Shown here: piece by piece, positions 26,901 through 34,772 of the stretch
Layout of the letters: each line of letters starts with the position of its first letter
How positions within the stretch are numbered: the first letter of the stretch is position 1
Source: an uncultured Woeseiaceae bacterium
Lineage (GTDB): Bacteria; Pseudomonadota; Gammaproteobacteria; Steroidobacterales; Woeseiaceae
DNA: 45,935 bases
Direction of reading: 5' to 3'
Assembly (NCBI GenBank): GCA_947259285.1
Contig: CAMYMR010000007.1
Location: 1 to 45,935, forward strand
Position numbers and translations under genes: made by a program
The notes under the pieces: model-generated
What the model saw: the letters and a program-made list of their open reading frames with translations, nothing else
Told to the model about the DNA's origin: nothing
The model's database searches: none

Positions 26901-27770
26901 GTGCGGGACTGGTCATCATTAGCGCGACAGTTGAGCGCGGCGGGAATCGCTGTTCCAAAAGACCCGCGGCTGAGCCCCATCGGCGGCGGCGATATCAGCG
27001 CCGCCTGGCGTCTCAGTGCCGAACAAGGCGATATCTTCCTCAAGACCGGGGGCGTCGCCTCGGCCGAGATGTTTTCGGCCGAGGCGGAGGGCCTGCAAGA
27101 GATCGCCGAATCGAATGCGATACGTGTTCCGGAGGTGCTCGCCGTTGGGCAAACTCCGGATACCGCCTATCTTGCGCTGGAGTGGCTGTCGTTCGACCGG
27201 CCGAACGCCGATACGGAGCGGCAGCTGGGTGAGCGATTGGCCGCCATGCACCGTGCGACCAGCGCCCGGTTCGGCTGGCATCGCGATAACACCATCGGAC
27301 TGACGCCACAACATAACCCCTGGTCGGAGGACTGGGCGACCTTTTTTCAGCAGCATCGCCTTGCTTACCAGCTTGAGCTCGCGGCGGACAACGGATTTAC
27401 CGGCGAATTGCAGAGAGAAGGAAAGCGCCTTCTCGATCGACTATCCGCGCTCTTTGAAGGCTACGAGCCCGTGCCCTCCCTGCTGCACGGCGATCTCTGG
27501 GGCGGCAATTGGGCCAGCAGTAATCGCGAGCCCGTGCTGTTCGATCCGGCTGTTTATTACGGCGACCGCGAGACGGATCTCGCGATGACACGACTATTCG
27601 GCGGATTCCCACGAGCGTTCTACGAGGCATACGAACGCGCCTGGCCGCTGGAGGCAGGCAGCCAAAAGCGGCAGCATCTTTACCAGCTTTATCATGTTTT
27701 GAATCATCTGAACCTGTTCGGAGGCGGTTATCTTGGCCGTGCGCTGGCGTTGATGAAGGCTCTGCGGTAG
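26901..27770 (+). CDS. Fructosamine kinase family protein
   Basis: Protein of the fructosamine-3-kinase family (protein-kinase-like fold), whose members phosphorylate ketosamine adducts on glycated amines so that they decompose. The 289-residue protein starts at GTG 26901. It contains the family N-terminal GGGDISAAWRL, the catalytic loop LLHGDLWGGNWAS (about 193-205) and the metal-binding segment FDPAVYYGDRETDLAM, and has the usual length (about 290). It lies 12 bp after the exonuclease gene and 22 bp before the serine hydrolase. The physiological substrate in bacteria is not established; low-molecular-weight ribulosamines or protein adducts are possible. Confidence 0.93.
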   Translation: MRDWSSLARQLSAAGIAVPKDPRLSPIGGGDISAAWRLSAEQGDIFLKTGGVASAEMFSAEAEGLQEIAESNAIRVPEVLAVGQTPDTAYLALEWLSFDRPNADTERQLGERLAAMHRATSARFGWHRDNTIGLTPQHNPWSEDWATFFQQHRLAYQLELAADNGFTGELQREGKRLLDRLSALFEGYEPVPSLLHGDLWGGNWASSNREPVLFDPAVYYGDRETDLAMTRLFGGFPRAFYEAYERAWPLEAGSQKRQHLYQLYHVLNHLNLFGGGYLGRALALMKALR

Positions 27771-27792
27771 CGTGCCGCTAGAGGAGAGCGGT

Positions 27793-29064
27793 GTGAAAAA
27801 AGCGATAGCAACAATCGGCATGCTGGTGCTAATAGCGGCGCTGGCGTTGACGCAGCTCGGCCTGCGAGACAAAGACGTGACGCCGGGGCTAATCACTGAA
27901 AGACTTGCACGAATCGACGCTGCAATCAGTGCCGAGGTGGATGCCGGGAAAATTCCCGGTGCTGTGGCACTCATTGCCAGAAATGGTGAAGTCGCTTACC
28001 ACAAGAGCTTTGGCTTTGCCGATATTGATACGAATAGGCCCATGCAACTGGACAGCATTTTCCGTATTGCGTCGATGACCAAGGCGATAACCTCGGTCGC
28101 GGCAATGACGCTGTATGAGCAAGGCCTTTTTCAGCTGACCGACCCACTTGCGAAGTACATTCCGGAGTTCACGACAATGGAGGTAATCTCCGAAGTTGAT
28201 GAACAAGGCAACGTTACCGCGACGGTTCCTGCGACAAAGCCGATTCGCATTATCGATCTGCTAACGCATACGTCGGGCATCGGCTATCCGTTTATTCCAA
28301 GCAAAGTTCAGGCGTCGTACCGTGACGCGGGGATCATCGACGGGCTGACGGTCCAGAAGCTCGAGCTGGCAGCGCAAATGAAGCTGTTGGCGACTCAACC
28401 CTTGCTTTTCGAGCCGGGATCGAAATTTGCCTACGGCCTGAGCACAGACGTTCTCGGATATCTGATCGAAGTGCTTAGTGGCAGGTCGCTGGACCAGTTC
28501 TTTGCCGAGCAGATTTTTACGCCACTGCAAATGAAGGATACGTACTTCTACCTGCCAGATGAAAAGGCAGGCCGTCTTGTCACCTTATATAACAATGTTG
28601 ACGGGGTTGGCCTGGTTGAGCACGAAGGCAGCGGCACCGACATCGAAGTTAATGACGCGCTCTACCCCATCGTCGGCGCGAAAACATATTTTTCAGGAGG
28701 CGCAGGACTGTCATCTACGGCGGCAGATTACGCTCGCTTCCTGCAGATGCTGCTGAACGATGGCGAGCTTGACGAAGTGAGAATCCTCGGCCGAAAATCC
28801 GTGGAGCTAATGCGTACCGGGCGTGTCGACTGGGATGGCGACAGTATCGCCGACTTTGGGCTCGGGTTTGCCGTGGTATCAGACATCGGCAAGCATGGCG
28901 AACTGTCGTCGGTGGGCGCGTATGGTTGGGGCGGCGCCTTCAATACCGTCTACTGGATTGATCCCACCGAGCAGTTGGTCGGGGTCTATATGTCGCAGGC
29001 GCGCCCAACCCGGTCGGATATGGGTGAAAGGTTCAGAGCGGTGGTTTACCAGGCGCTCGAATAG
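27793..29064 (+). CDS. Serine hydrolase, class C beta-lactamase/esterase fold
   Basis: Secreted or membrane-anchored penicillin-binding-protein-like hydrolase. From GTG 27793, with GAGGAG just upstream, it is 423 residues. GTG 27772 is in frame but lacks such a site. An N-terminal hydrophobic segment (about 5-24) serves as signal or anchor. The catalytic SxxK is S94-MT-K97 in RIASMTKAITS, followed by a YxS motif at Tyr214 (AYGLS) and a C-terminal GWGGAFNTVYW block in place of the KTG. Such proteins include esterases, peptidases and beta-lactamase-like enzymes, and substrate cannot be predicted. It is last in a four-gene plus-strand run and converges with the VOC gene 8 bp away. Confidence 0.9.
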   Translation: MKKAIATIGMLVLIAALALTQLGLRDKDVTPGLITERLARIDAAISAEVDAGKIPGAVALIARNGEVAYHKSFGFADIDTNRPMQLDSIFRIASMTKAITSVAAMTLYEQGLFQLTDPLAKYIPEFTTMEVISEVDEQGNVTATVPATKPIRIIDLLTHTSGIGYPFIPSKVQASYRDAGIIDGLTVQKLELAAQMKLLATQPLLFEPGSKFAYGLSTDVLGYLIEVLSGRSLDQFFAEQIFTPLQMKDTYFYLPDEKAGRLVTLYNNVDGVGLVEHEGSGTDIEVNDALYPIVGAKTYFSGGAGLSSTAADYARFLQMLLNDGELDEVRILGRKSVELMRTGRVDWDGDSIADFGLGFAVVSDIGKHGELSSVGAYGWGGAFNTVYWIDPTEQLVGVYMSQARPTRSDMGERFRAVVYQALE

Positions 29065-29072
29065 GGTGCTGG

Positions 29073-29840
29073 CTAGCCCGGAAAGTCGCTGACGTCGCCC
29101 GACTCGTCTACTTCGTAGGCCTCGCCCAGGAAGTCTTCCTCAAATGCGTAAAGCATCGTCCCTTCCGGCGCTTTCACGGCGACGAAAGCGCCCTCAAAAC
29201 CGGGAAACTTCTCGAAGCGCATTCCATGATGCTCGAGCGACCCCATCAGGGCATCACGGTCGGCGCACCTGAACGACAGGGATGGGCCGTCTAATGCGAT
29301 GCTCTCGGATAAGCCTAACGGAGCGCCGTCGGCGTCGAAACGCATGTGTACGGTAGGATCTTCACGCATTTCCAGCAGCGTGGGCGCGATGGGCGCCCAG
29401 AACTGTGCCGCATGCAAAGCATCACGGACTGGCAGCGTGAGCTCGAGCCATGAGCCCAATAGCGAATCTCGTTCCGACTCATCGCTCGCGTGAAACGTCC
29501 GTGCTTCGAGCATTGCTATTGCATGCCCGTCCCGATCCGCGAAACGTAATTCGTTGAAGGAATCTTCATCGAGCTGCATATAACTGAAGTTGACACCACG
29601 GTCCGTCATCGATCGGCCGTGTTTTGCGAGATCCTGCTGGACGAAAGTCAACGCGGGCGCATCGAACTCTCGATCATGCAGTCCGATGTTCAGCTCACCG
29701 TCACTGACCACGGCATACTTGTGAGACCACATATCGCCAATCTCGAGCTCGACGAATCCGAGCGTCTTGTAGAATTGCAGTGACTCGAGAATATCCGTCG
29801 TGCGGACGGAAAACTCGAGAAACCGGCCGATCGTGGTCAT
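29073..29840 (-). CDS. VOC family protein (two glyoxalase/dioxygenase-like domains)
   Basis: A 255-residue protein with two vicinal-oxygen-chelate modules (about 5-110 and 128-240). The first opens with FLEFSVRTTDILESLQFYKTLGF and ends in ADRDGHAIAMLEAR; the second ends in VAVKAPEGTMLYAFEED. The canonical His/Glu metal ligands of glyoxalase I are not all evident, so activity is uncertain. The ATG overlaps the hemH stop (ATGA), so it is translated with ferrochelatase. The coupling suggests a role related to heme or iron handling, but that is only inference from position. Confidence 0.85.
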   Translation of the reverse strand: MTTIGRFLEFSVRTTDILESLQFYKTLGFVELEIGDMWSHKYAVVSDGELNIGLHDREFDAPALTFVQQDLAKHGRSMTDRGVNFSYMQLDEDSFNELRFADRDGHAIAMLEARTFHASDESERDSLLGSWLELTLPVRDALHAAQFWAPIAPTLLEMREDPTVHMRFDADGAPLGLSESIALDGPSLSFRCADRDALMGSLEHHGMRFEKFPGFEGAFVAVKAPEGTMLYAFEEDFLGEAYEVDESGDVSDFPG

Positions 29841-30922
29841 CTGGAAGCGCCCATCGCCAGCGCGCGTTGGCCGGATGCAGGATCATCGACGTAAGTTTGT
29901 GGCCAGCCGCCGACGTGTTTTTCGATCAGGCCGGCGAGAAAACGGATGTGGTCGTCGCGCGCATTCAGAGCAGGAATATAGTGCAGGGATTCGCCCCCCG
30001 ACTCGACAAATAACTCTGCGTTCTGCATCGCGATCTCCTCGAGTGTCTCAAGGCAGTCGGTGGAGAAGCCGGGGCAAACAACATCAAGCCGACCGATGCC
30101 CTGCTTACCTAGCTCTGCAACAGTTTCATCCGTGTAGGGTCTCAACCATTCTTCACGCCCAACGCGAGACTGAAACGACAGCAACCATTGATCGTCGCGC
30201 AGTTCGAGGGTTTCCGCAAGCAGCCGAGCCGTCTTTTGGCATTGGCAATGATAGGGGTCGCCGTCAAGCAGGGTTTGCCTGGGCACGCCATGAAACGAGA
30301 GCATCAGCTTGCTACCGCGACCATTCTTATCCCAATATTCGCGAACACTGGCGGCAAGCGCACCTATATAACCGGGCTCATCGTGGTACTGATTGATGAA
30401 CCGCGCCTCCGGGATCCACCGTAGCCGATTGAATTTGCGCGCAACGGCATCGATAACGGACGCCGTCGTGGTGCCCGAATACTGCGGATACATTGGCAGC
30501 ACCAGCAGCCGCCTGGCGCCCTTGGCCAGAAGTCGGCCTATCGCCGCATCGATCGACGGCTCCCCGTAGCTCATGGCCAGCTCCACGTTCGCCGACCCCG
30601 ACAGTCGTTTCTCCAGTTCCTTTTGAACGCCCTCGACAATGGCCTTTGAGAACAGCATTAGCGGCGAACCCTCATCGGTCCAGATTTTTCGATAGGCGGC
30701 AGCAGATCGCGCTGGCCGAATCCTCAGGATGATGCCATTGAGAATCAACCACCAGAGCCACCGGGGATATTCGATGACCCGCGGATCGGAGAGGAACTGC
30801 TTCAGGAATCGTCGCACCGCTCGCGGCGTCGGTGCCTCCGGCGTGCCAAGATTGACGAGCAGGATTCCGGTGGATTCTGACTGCCCGTGTTTGAACTCAG
30901 GGGTTGATTGGTAAGTCGGCAT
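29837..30922 (-). CDS. hemH: Ferrochelatase
   Basis: Terminal heme enzyme inserting Fe2+ into protoporphyrin. From ATG 30922 the protein is 361 residues; an upstream in-frame start would add 20 residues that do not match the family. Recognisable blocks are GILLVNLGTPEAPTP (19-33), LPMYPQYSGTTT (142-153), SFHGVP with active-site His211 (209-214), QSRVGREEWLRPYTDE (251-266) and CPGFSTDCLETLEEI (283-297) with the catalytic acidic residues. With hemF at the other end of the window it covers two late heme steps. It is followed by the VOC gene with an ATGA overlap and is divergent from a conserved hypothetical gene. Confidence 0.97.
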   Translation of the reverse strand: MPTYQSTPEFKHGQSESTGILLVNLGTPEAPTPRAVRRFLKQFLSDPRVIEYPRWLWWLILNGIILRIRPARSAAAYRKIWTDEGSPLMLFSKAIVEGVQKELEKRLSGSANVELAMSYGEPSIDAAIGRLLAKGARRLLVLPMYPQYSGTTTASVIDAVARKFNRLRWIPEARFINQYHDEPGYIGALAASVREYWDKNGRGSKLMLSFHGVPRQTLLDGDPYHCQCQKTARLLAETLELRDDQWLLSFQSRVGREEWLRPYTDETVAELGKQGIGRLDVVCPGFSTDCLETLEEIAMQNAELFVESGGESLHYIPALNARDDHIRFLAGLIEKHVGGWPQTYVDDPASGQRALAMGASR

Positions 30923-31035
30923 AAATCCGATAAGCAGGTTCAGACGCGCCCAACAGTACTGTAAAGCCATGCCGGGCGCCACTCGATCGAGCTATAATTC
31001 CTTGTCTTGATTGACATTTGTCGTGTGAAATCCAA

Positions 31036-31488
31036 ATGAATGCACTCCCCGAAAAAAGCAACGATACCGTGGACCGCTGGACCCTGGTACGTGATATCGG
31101 CGTCCTCCAGGTCAAACTCATTGTTGACGGACTCAGAGACCTGTTGCTCGTGCCCGCTTCGCTGATTGCCGGTCTGATGAGCCTCTTGTCCAGTGATACG
31201 GAGCGACCGGGGCCTTATTTCTACCAGCTGCTGGATCTGGGAAAACAAAGCGAACACTGGATAAACCTGTTTGGCGCACTGCAGAACGCTCCGGCGGATC
31301 TCAGACAGGTCGAGCCCTTCCCGAAGGCAGACATGGACGAACTCGTTGGCCGACTGGAGACATTCATGATCGACGAGCACAAACGCGGCGGAATTACGGC
31401 ACAGGCCAAGAATCGTTTCGACACGGCGCTCAACGCGTATCGACAAAAGCGGGATGAGAGCCGGCAAGGCGCGTCCCAAGACTCGTAG
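31036..31488 (+). CDS. Conserved hypothetical protein with hydrophobic helix
   Basis: A 150-residue protein (ATG 31036; a TTG six codons earlier is less likely) not assigned to a known family. The N-terminal half, TVDRWTLVRDIGVLQVKLI then a hydrophobic stretch LLLVPASLIAGLMSLL (about 36-51), looks like an amphipathic or membrane-associated helix. The C-terminal half is soluble and helical, with DMDELVGRLETFMIDEHKRGG and a basic tail. A TATAAT at 30993-30998 could be its -10, but no good -35 lies upstream of it. It is divergent from hemH and convergent with the AGCS transporter gene. Function unknown. Confidence 0.7.
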   Translation: MNALPEKSNDTVDRWTLVRDIGVLQVKLIVDGLRDLLLVPASLIAGLMSLLSSDTERPGPYFYQLLDLGKQSEHWINLFGALQNAPADLRQVEPFPKADMDELVGRLETFMIDEHKRGGITAQAKNRFDTALNAYRQKRDESRQGASQDS

Positions 31489-31541
31489 ACTCTGGTGAAA
31501 TTTCGGCTGTTTACAACCGTCGACCTCGAAGCATCGCTTCC

Positions 31542-33254
31542 TTATTTATTTTGAACATCGCGGCCTGACAGCAAGTCGTCGAGATGCGGCGGCGGATGAT
31601 CGGGACCCATGCGGCCGGACTTCAGTCGACCGATATACTCCCTGTATGCGCGCATCGCCTGATAGCCGAAAATCCAGCAGATCGGGAGATTCGCGAACAT
31701 CATGACACCCGTGCCTACGCCGATCACGTTGTCGAGGTCGGCAGCGGTTCGAACCAGGCCGAGTGTTGCGACAATGATCAGCAGGCAGTACACGATCCTG
31801 TAGCCGAACACGGCTTTCTCACCGGCGAGAAACACCAGTGCCTGTTCGCCGTAGTAGCTCCAGGAAATCATGGTGGATATCGCGAACATCCAGGCGGCGA
31901 TGGTGACCAGCCATTTACCGAGACCGGGCGCTACGCTGTCAAACGCCTTCGCCGTCAAGGTTGCGCCGACATAGCTTCGATATAGGCCATCACCGACGAT
32001 TGTCGGTTGCGTGGGCCCCGAAAAGTTGTTCCATGTCGTCGCGTAACCCGTTTCACTTGCGGTAACGACACCCTCGATACGGTGTCGCGTCAGGCTGGTG
32101 TCTTCATTCAGATGCGCCTCGACAACCAGCGTCGTTTTATCGCCGATGACCCAGTTGTCGCCGGGAAGCGGCGTCTGTGCGAATTGCCAGCCATCCGTGG
32201 TTTGCTCGACCCGGGGTAAGGTCTCGAATGCTACATCCGGCGCGCGGTTCCAGATGCCGGTCGAGAGGATAATCAGCGCTGTAAACGTGCAAACGACGAT
32301 TGTGTCGATGAAAGGTTCGAGTCCGGCCACGATGCCTTCGCGAACCGGCTCGTCGGTCTTTGCTGCGGCGTGGGCGATTGGTGAAGACCCCTGGCCCGCT
32401 TCGTTTGAAAACACCGCGCGCTTTAAGCCGAACAGGAATGCAGAAGCGGCGGTACCGCCGATGAATGCGCCTGCAGCTTCGGTCGGCATGAACGCCGATT
32501 TGACCATCAGCGCGAACATGCCGGGTATATCGCCCGCATTGGCAAAAAGAACGTAGCTGCCAGCGACGAGGTAAAGAAAAACCATCAGGGGCACAAGTGT
32601 CGCCGTGACTTTGCCGATGCGCTTGATGCCACCGATAATGACCGCGCCGACCAGCACCGCGAGCACGATGCCGGTGATCCAGCTCGGCACCGAGAAGTAT
32701 TCCTCGGTAAGCTCGCCCACATTCCAGGCCTGAAACATGTTGCCGCCCGTTGCGGTAGAGACGAGCAACATCGCGCAAAAGAAAACGCCGATTGCCTTAC
32801 CCAGCCCGGCAAGGCCGCGCCGCTCGAGTCCTTTGGAGGCCACCCACATCGGGCCGCCGTGCGGGTTTTCAGGATCCGCTGTATTGCGGTACAGCATCGA
32901 CAGCGTCACCTCGGTGAGCTTGATGGCCATCCCGAAAAAGCCGGCGACCCACATCCAGAAAACGGCGCCCGGCCCACCGAGCGCGATTGCCAATGCGACG
33001 CCGCCAATATTGCCGAGGCCAACGGTTGCAGAGAGCGCTGCCGATAAGGCCTGAAAATGGTTGATGGCGCCCGGGTCGTCCGGATCGTCATAGACGCCGC
33101 GCACGACGTTTGGGCCGTGGGTCAGGGCGCGATACTGCGAGAAGCCGCTCCAGAAGGTGAACAGGACGCCGGTTCCGATGATCGCGTACAGCACGTAGTT
33201 GTGCCACAGGAAGGCGTTGATCGTGCCGAGCAACGCACTGAAGTCCCCCATCAT
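31542..33254 (-). CDS. AGCS family sodium:amino acid symporter with inserted soluble segment
   Basis: Inner-membrane Na+-coupled alanine/glycine/glutamine-type symporter. The 570-residue protein has GLGNIGGVALAIALGGPGAVFWMW (79-102), the FSNEAGQGSSPIAHAAA signature (282-298) and about ten to eleven transmembrane helices. Typical AGCS proteins have about 440-540 residues. Here the loop after the helix ending near 334 carries about 90 extra polar residues (about 336-428, TTDGWQFAQTPLPGDNW onward) rich in beta-type sequence before the next conserved TAKAF segment. GGGGA precedes the ATG at 33254. The substrate is not determinable; alanine is the family's commonest. Confidence 0.93.
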   Translation of the reverse strand: MMGDFSALLGTINAFLWHNYVLYAIIGTGVLFTFWSGFSQYRALTHGPNVVRGVYDDPDDPGAINHFQALSAALSATVGLGNIGGVALAIALGGPGAVFWMWVAGFFGMAIKLTEVTLSMLYRNTADPENPHGGPMWVASKGLERRGLAGLGKAIGVFFCAMLLVSTATGGNMFQAWNVGELTEEYFSVPSWITGIVLAVLVGAVIIGGIKRIGKVTATLVPLMVFLYLVAGSYVLFANAGDIPGMFALMVKSAFMPTEAAGAFIGGTAASAFLFGLKRAVFSNEAGQGSSPIAHAAAKTDEPVREGIVAGLEPFIDTIVVCTFTALIILSTGIWNRAPDVAFETLPRVEQTTDGWQFAQTPLPGDNWVIGDKTTLVVEAHLNEDTSLTRHRIEGVVTASETGYATTWNNFSGPTQPTIVGDGLYRSYVGATLTAKAFDSVAPGLGKWLVTIAAWMFAISTMISWSYYGEQALVFLAGEKAVFGYRIVYCLLIIVATLGLVRTAADLDNVIGVGTGVMMFANLPICWIFGYQAMRAYREYIGRLKSGRMGPDHPPPHLDDLLSGRDVQNK

Positions 33255-33360
33255 AATCCCCGATTCCCGGACACCGCTGACCAGTTATTTCGCAACTGCT
33301 ATTCGCGCCCGGCGCCGCCCGGCAGGCGTGGCGCGGGATAACTGAAAGCGGGTTCCGTGC

Positions 33361-34647
33361 TTAAGCCGCCTCCATGATAGCCGAAACGCCCATCCCGCCG
33401 GCGGTGCAGACTGAAATCAGGCCACGCCCGGAGCCCTTTTCCTGCAGCAATTTGGCCATGGTGCCGATAATACGGGCGCCTGTCGCAGCGAAAGGGTGGC
33501 CAATTGCGATACTGCCGCCTTTCGTGTTCAGTCGAGACAGGTCGATGGGGCCCATTGCCGACCTGCGTCCAAGCTTGTCGCGGCAGAACTCCTCGGACTG
33601 CCACGCTTTCAGCGTCGCGATCGTTTGAGCGGCGAACGCCTCGTGAATCTCGTAGAAATCAAAATCCTGCAGATCCAGATTTGCCTGCTTCAGCATATCC
33701 GAGACGGCATAGGCGGGCGCCATCAGGAGACCTTCCTGGTCAATGAAATTAACGGCGGCAAATCTGGCGAATGTCAGGTATGCCATTACGGGCAGGTTCT
33801 TCACACGCGCCCAATCCTCCGATGCGAGCAGAACCGCGGCGGCGCCGTCGGTCAGCGTCGTGCTGTTGCCCGCGGTCATCGTGCCGTCGCCGCTCTTATC
33901 GAAAACCGGCTTCAGCGCGCTAAGCTTTTCGAATGTCGTATCGCGCCGGATAATGTTGTCCTGCTCGACATCCATATACGGAACGACGAGATCGTCGAAC
34001 CAGCCCTCATCGTAAGCCGCCGCGGCTTTGATATGGCTGGACAGTGCAAGCTGGTCCTGATGTTCTCGCGGAATGTCCCACTCCTTGGCCGTTAGCTCGG
34101 TGCTTTCCCCCATCGAGAGCTTGGTGCGCGGCTCGAGAACCCCCGGCAGCACCGGCTTGAAGTGCCGCGGCCGAATGCGAAACAAAGGGCTGATGCGACT
34201 CGTGGCCGATCGTGCGCGATGCATTTCCAGGAGAATGCTGCGGTAGTCATCCGGATAGACGATCGGCGCATCGCTAATCGTGTCCGTTCCTCCGGCCATG
34301 CCCGCCTCGATCTGCCCGAGCGCAATTTTGTTCGCGATCATAATAGCGGCCTCGAGGCTTGTGCCGCAGGCGCGCTGCAGGTCGACGCCAGGGGTCTGCA
34401 GAGAGAGCCCCGAATCGATCACGCATTCACGAGCAAGGTTCCAGTCTTTCGAGTGCTTGATCACTGCGCCGAGCGCAACGTCGCCGAGGGTTTGTCCTCG
34501 CAGGTCAAATTTCTGGACCAGCCCGTCCATTGCGGCCACCATCAGGTTCTGGTTCGTGCAATCGCGATAAGCTGTGTGTGACCGGCAAAACGGAATGCGT
34601 GAGCCACCGATCACGGCAACTCGAATCGATCGACCATCGTGCAACAT
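33361..34647 (-). CDS. Acetyl-CoA C-acyltransferase, FadI-like thiolase
   Basis: Thiolase that cleaves 3-ketoacyl-CoA or condenses acetyl-CoA. The 428-residue protein has the nucleophile Cys94 in QRACGTSLEAAI, the HEAFAAQ block, His384 in GGSIAIGHPFAATGARI and the second Cys414 in SVCTAGGMG. Its length and insertions resemble FadI (about 436), the beta subunit of the anaerobic-type fatty oxidation complex, but no fadJ partner is adjacent. GGAG lies 7 bases before the ATG. The AGCS gene follows about 106 bp downstream on the same strand with its own ribosome site. Thiolase assignment is firm, the FadI subgroup likely. Confidence 0.93.
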   Translation of the reverse strand: MLHDGRSIRVAVIGGSRIPFCRSHTAYRDCTNQNLMVAAMDGLVQKFDLRGQTLGDVALGAVIKHSKDWNLARECVIDSGLSLQTPGVDLQRACGTSLEAAIMIANKIALGQIEAGMAGGTDTISDAPIVYPDDYRSILLEMHRARSATSRISPLFRIRPRHFKPVLPGVLEPRTKLSMGESTELTAKEWDIPREHQDQLALSSHIKAAAAYDEGWFDDLVVPYMDVEQDNIIRRDTTFEKLSALKPVFDKSGDGTMTAGNSTTLTDGAAAVLLASEDWARVKNLPVMAYLTFARFAAVNFIDQEGLLMAPAYAVSDMLKQANLDLQDFDFYEIHEAFAAQTIATLKAWQSEEFCRDKLGRRSAMGPIDLSRLNTKGGSIAIGHPFAATGARIIGTMAKLLQEKGSGRGLISVCTAGGMGVSAIMEAA

Positions 34648-34713
34648 ACCTGTCTCCGTTATTCGCTGTTATGCAGGGGCGCCGCAACTTTACACCATCC
34701 GCAGACTCGATCA

Positions 34714-34766
34714 CTAGGGAGCCGCTGATCAATCATTCGCGAAATAGTTGATCAGAGCTTCCCTGG
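34714..34766. repeat. Imperfect 19-bp inverted repeat upstream of the MATE gene
   Basis: CTAGGGAGCCGCTGATCAA (34714-34732) and TTGATCAGAGCTTCCCTGG (34748-34766) match as an inverted repeat at 15 of 19 positions, around a 15-bp centre containing the palindrome TTCGCGAA. Terminal sequences of the type GGGA-x-CTCTGATCAA recall inverted ends of IS5-group elements. It may be a minimal mobile repeat or an insertion-sequence remnant, or simply a hairpin. It has no T run, so it is not a terminator. It ends 6 bases before the MATE start codon. Confidence 0.55.
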
Positions 34767-34772
34767 GATAAG

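Noticed and set aside
27793-29064. Antibiotic-resistance beta-lactamase
   Set aside because: The SxxK fold is shared by esterases and peptidases. The YxN is YGS-like and the KTG is replaced, so resistance cannot be claimed.
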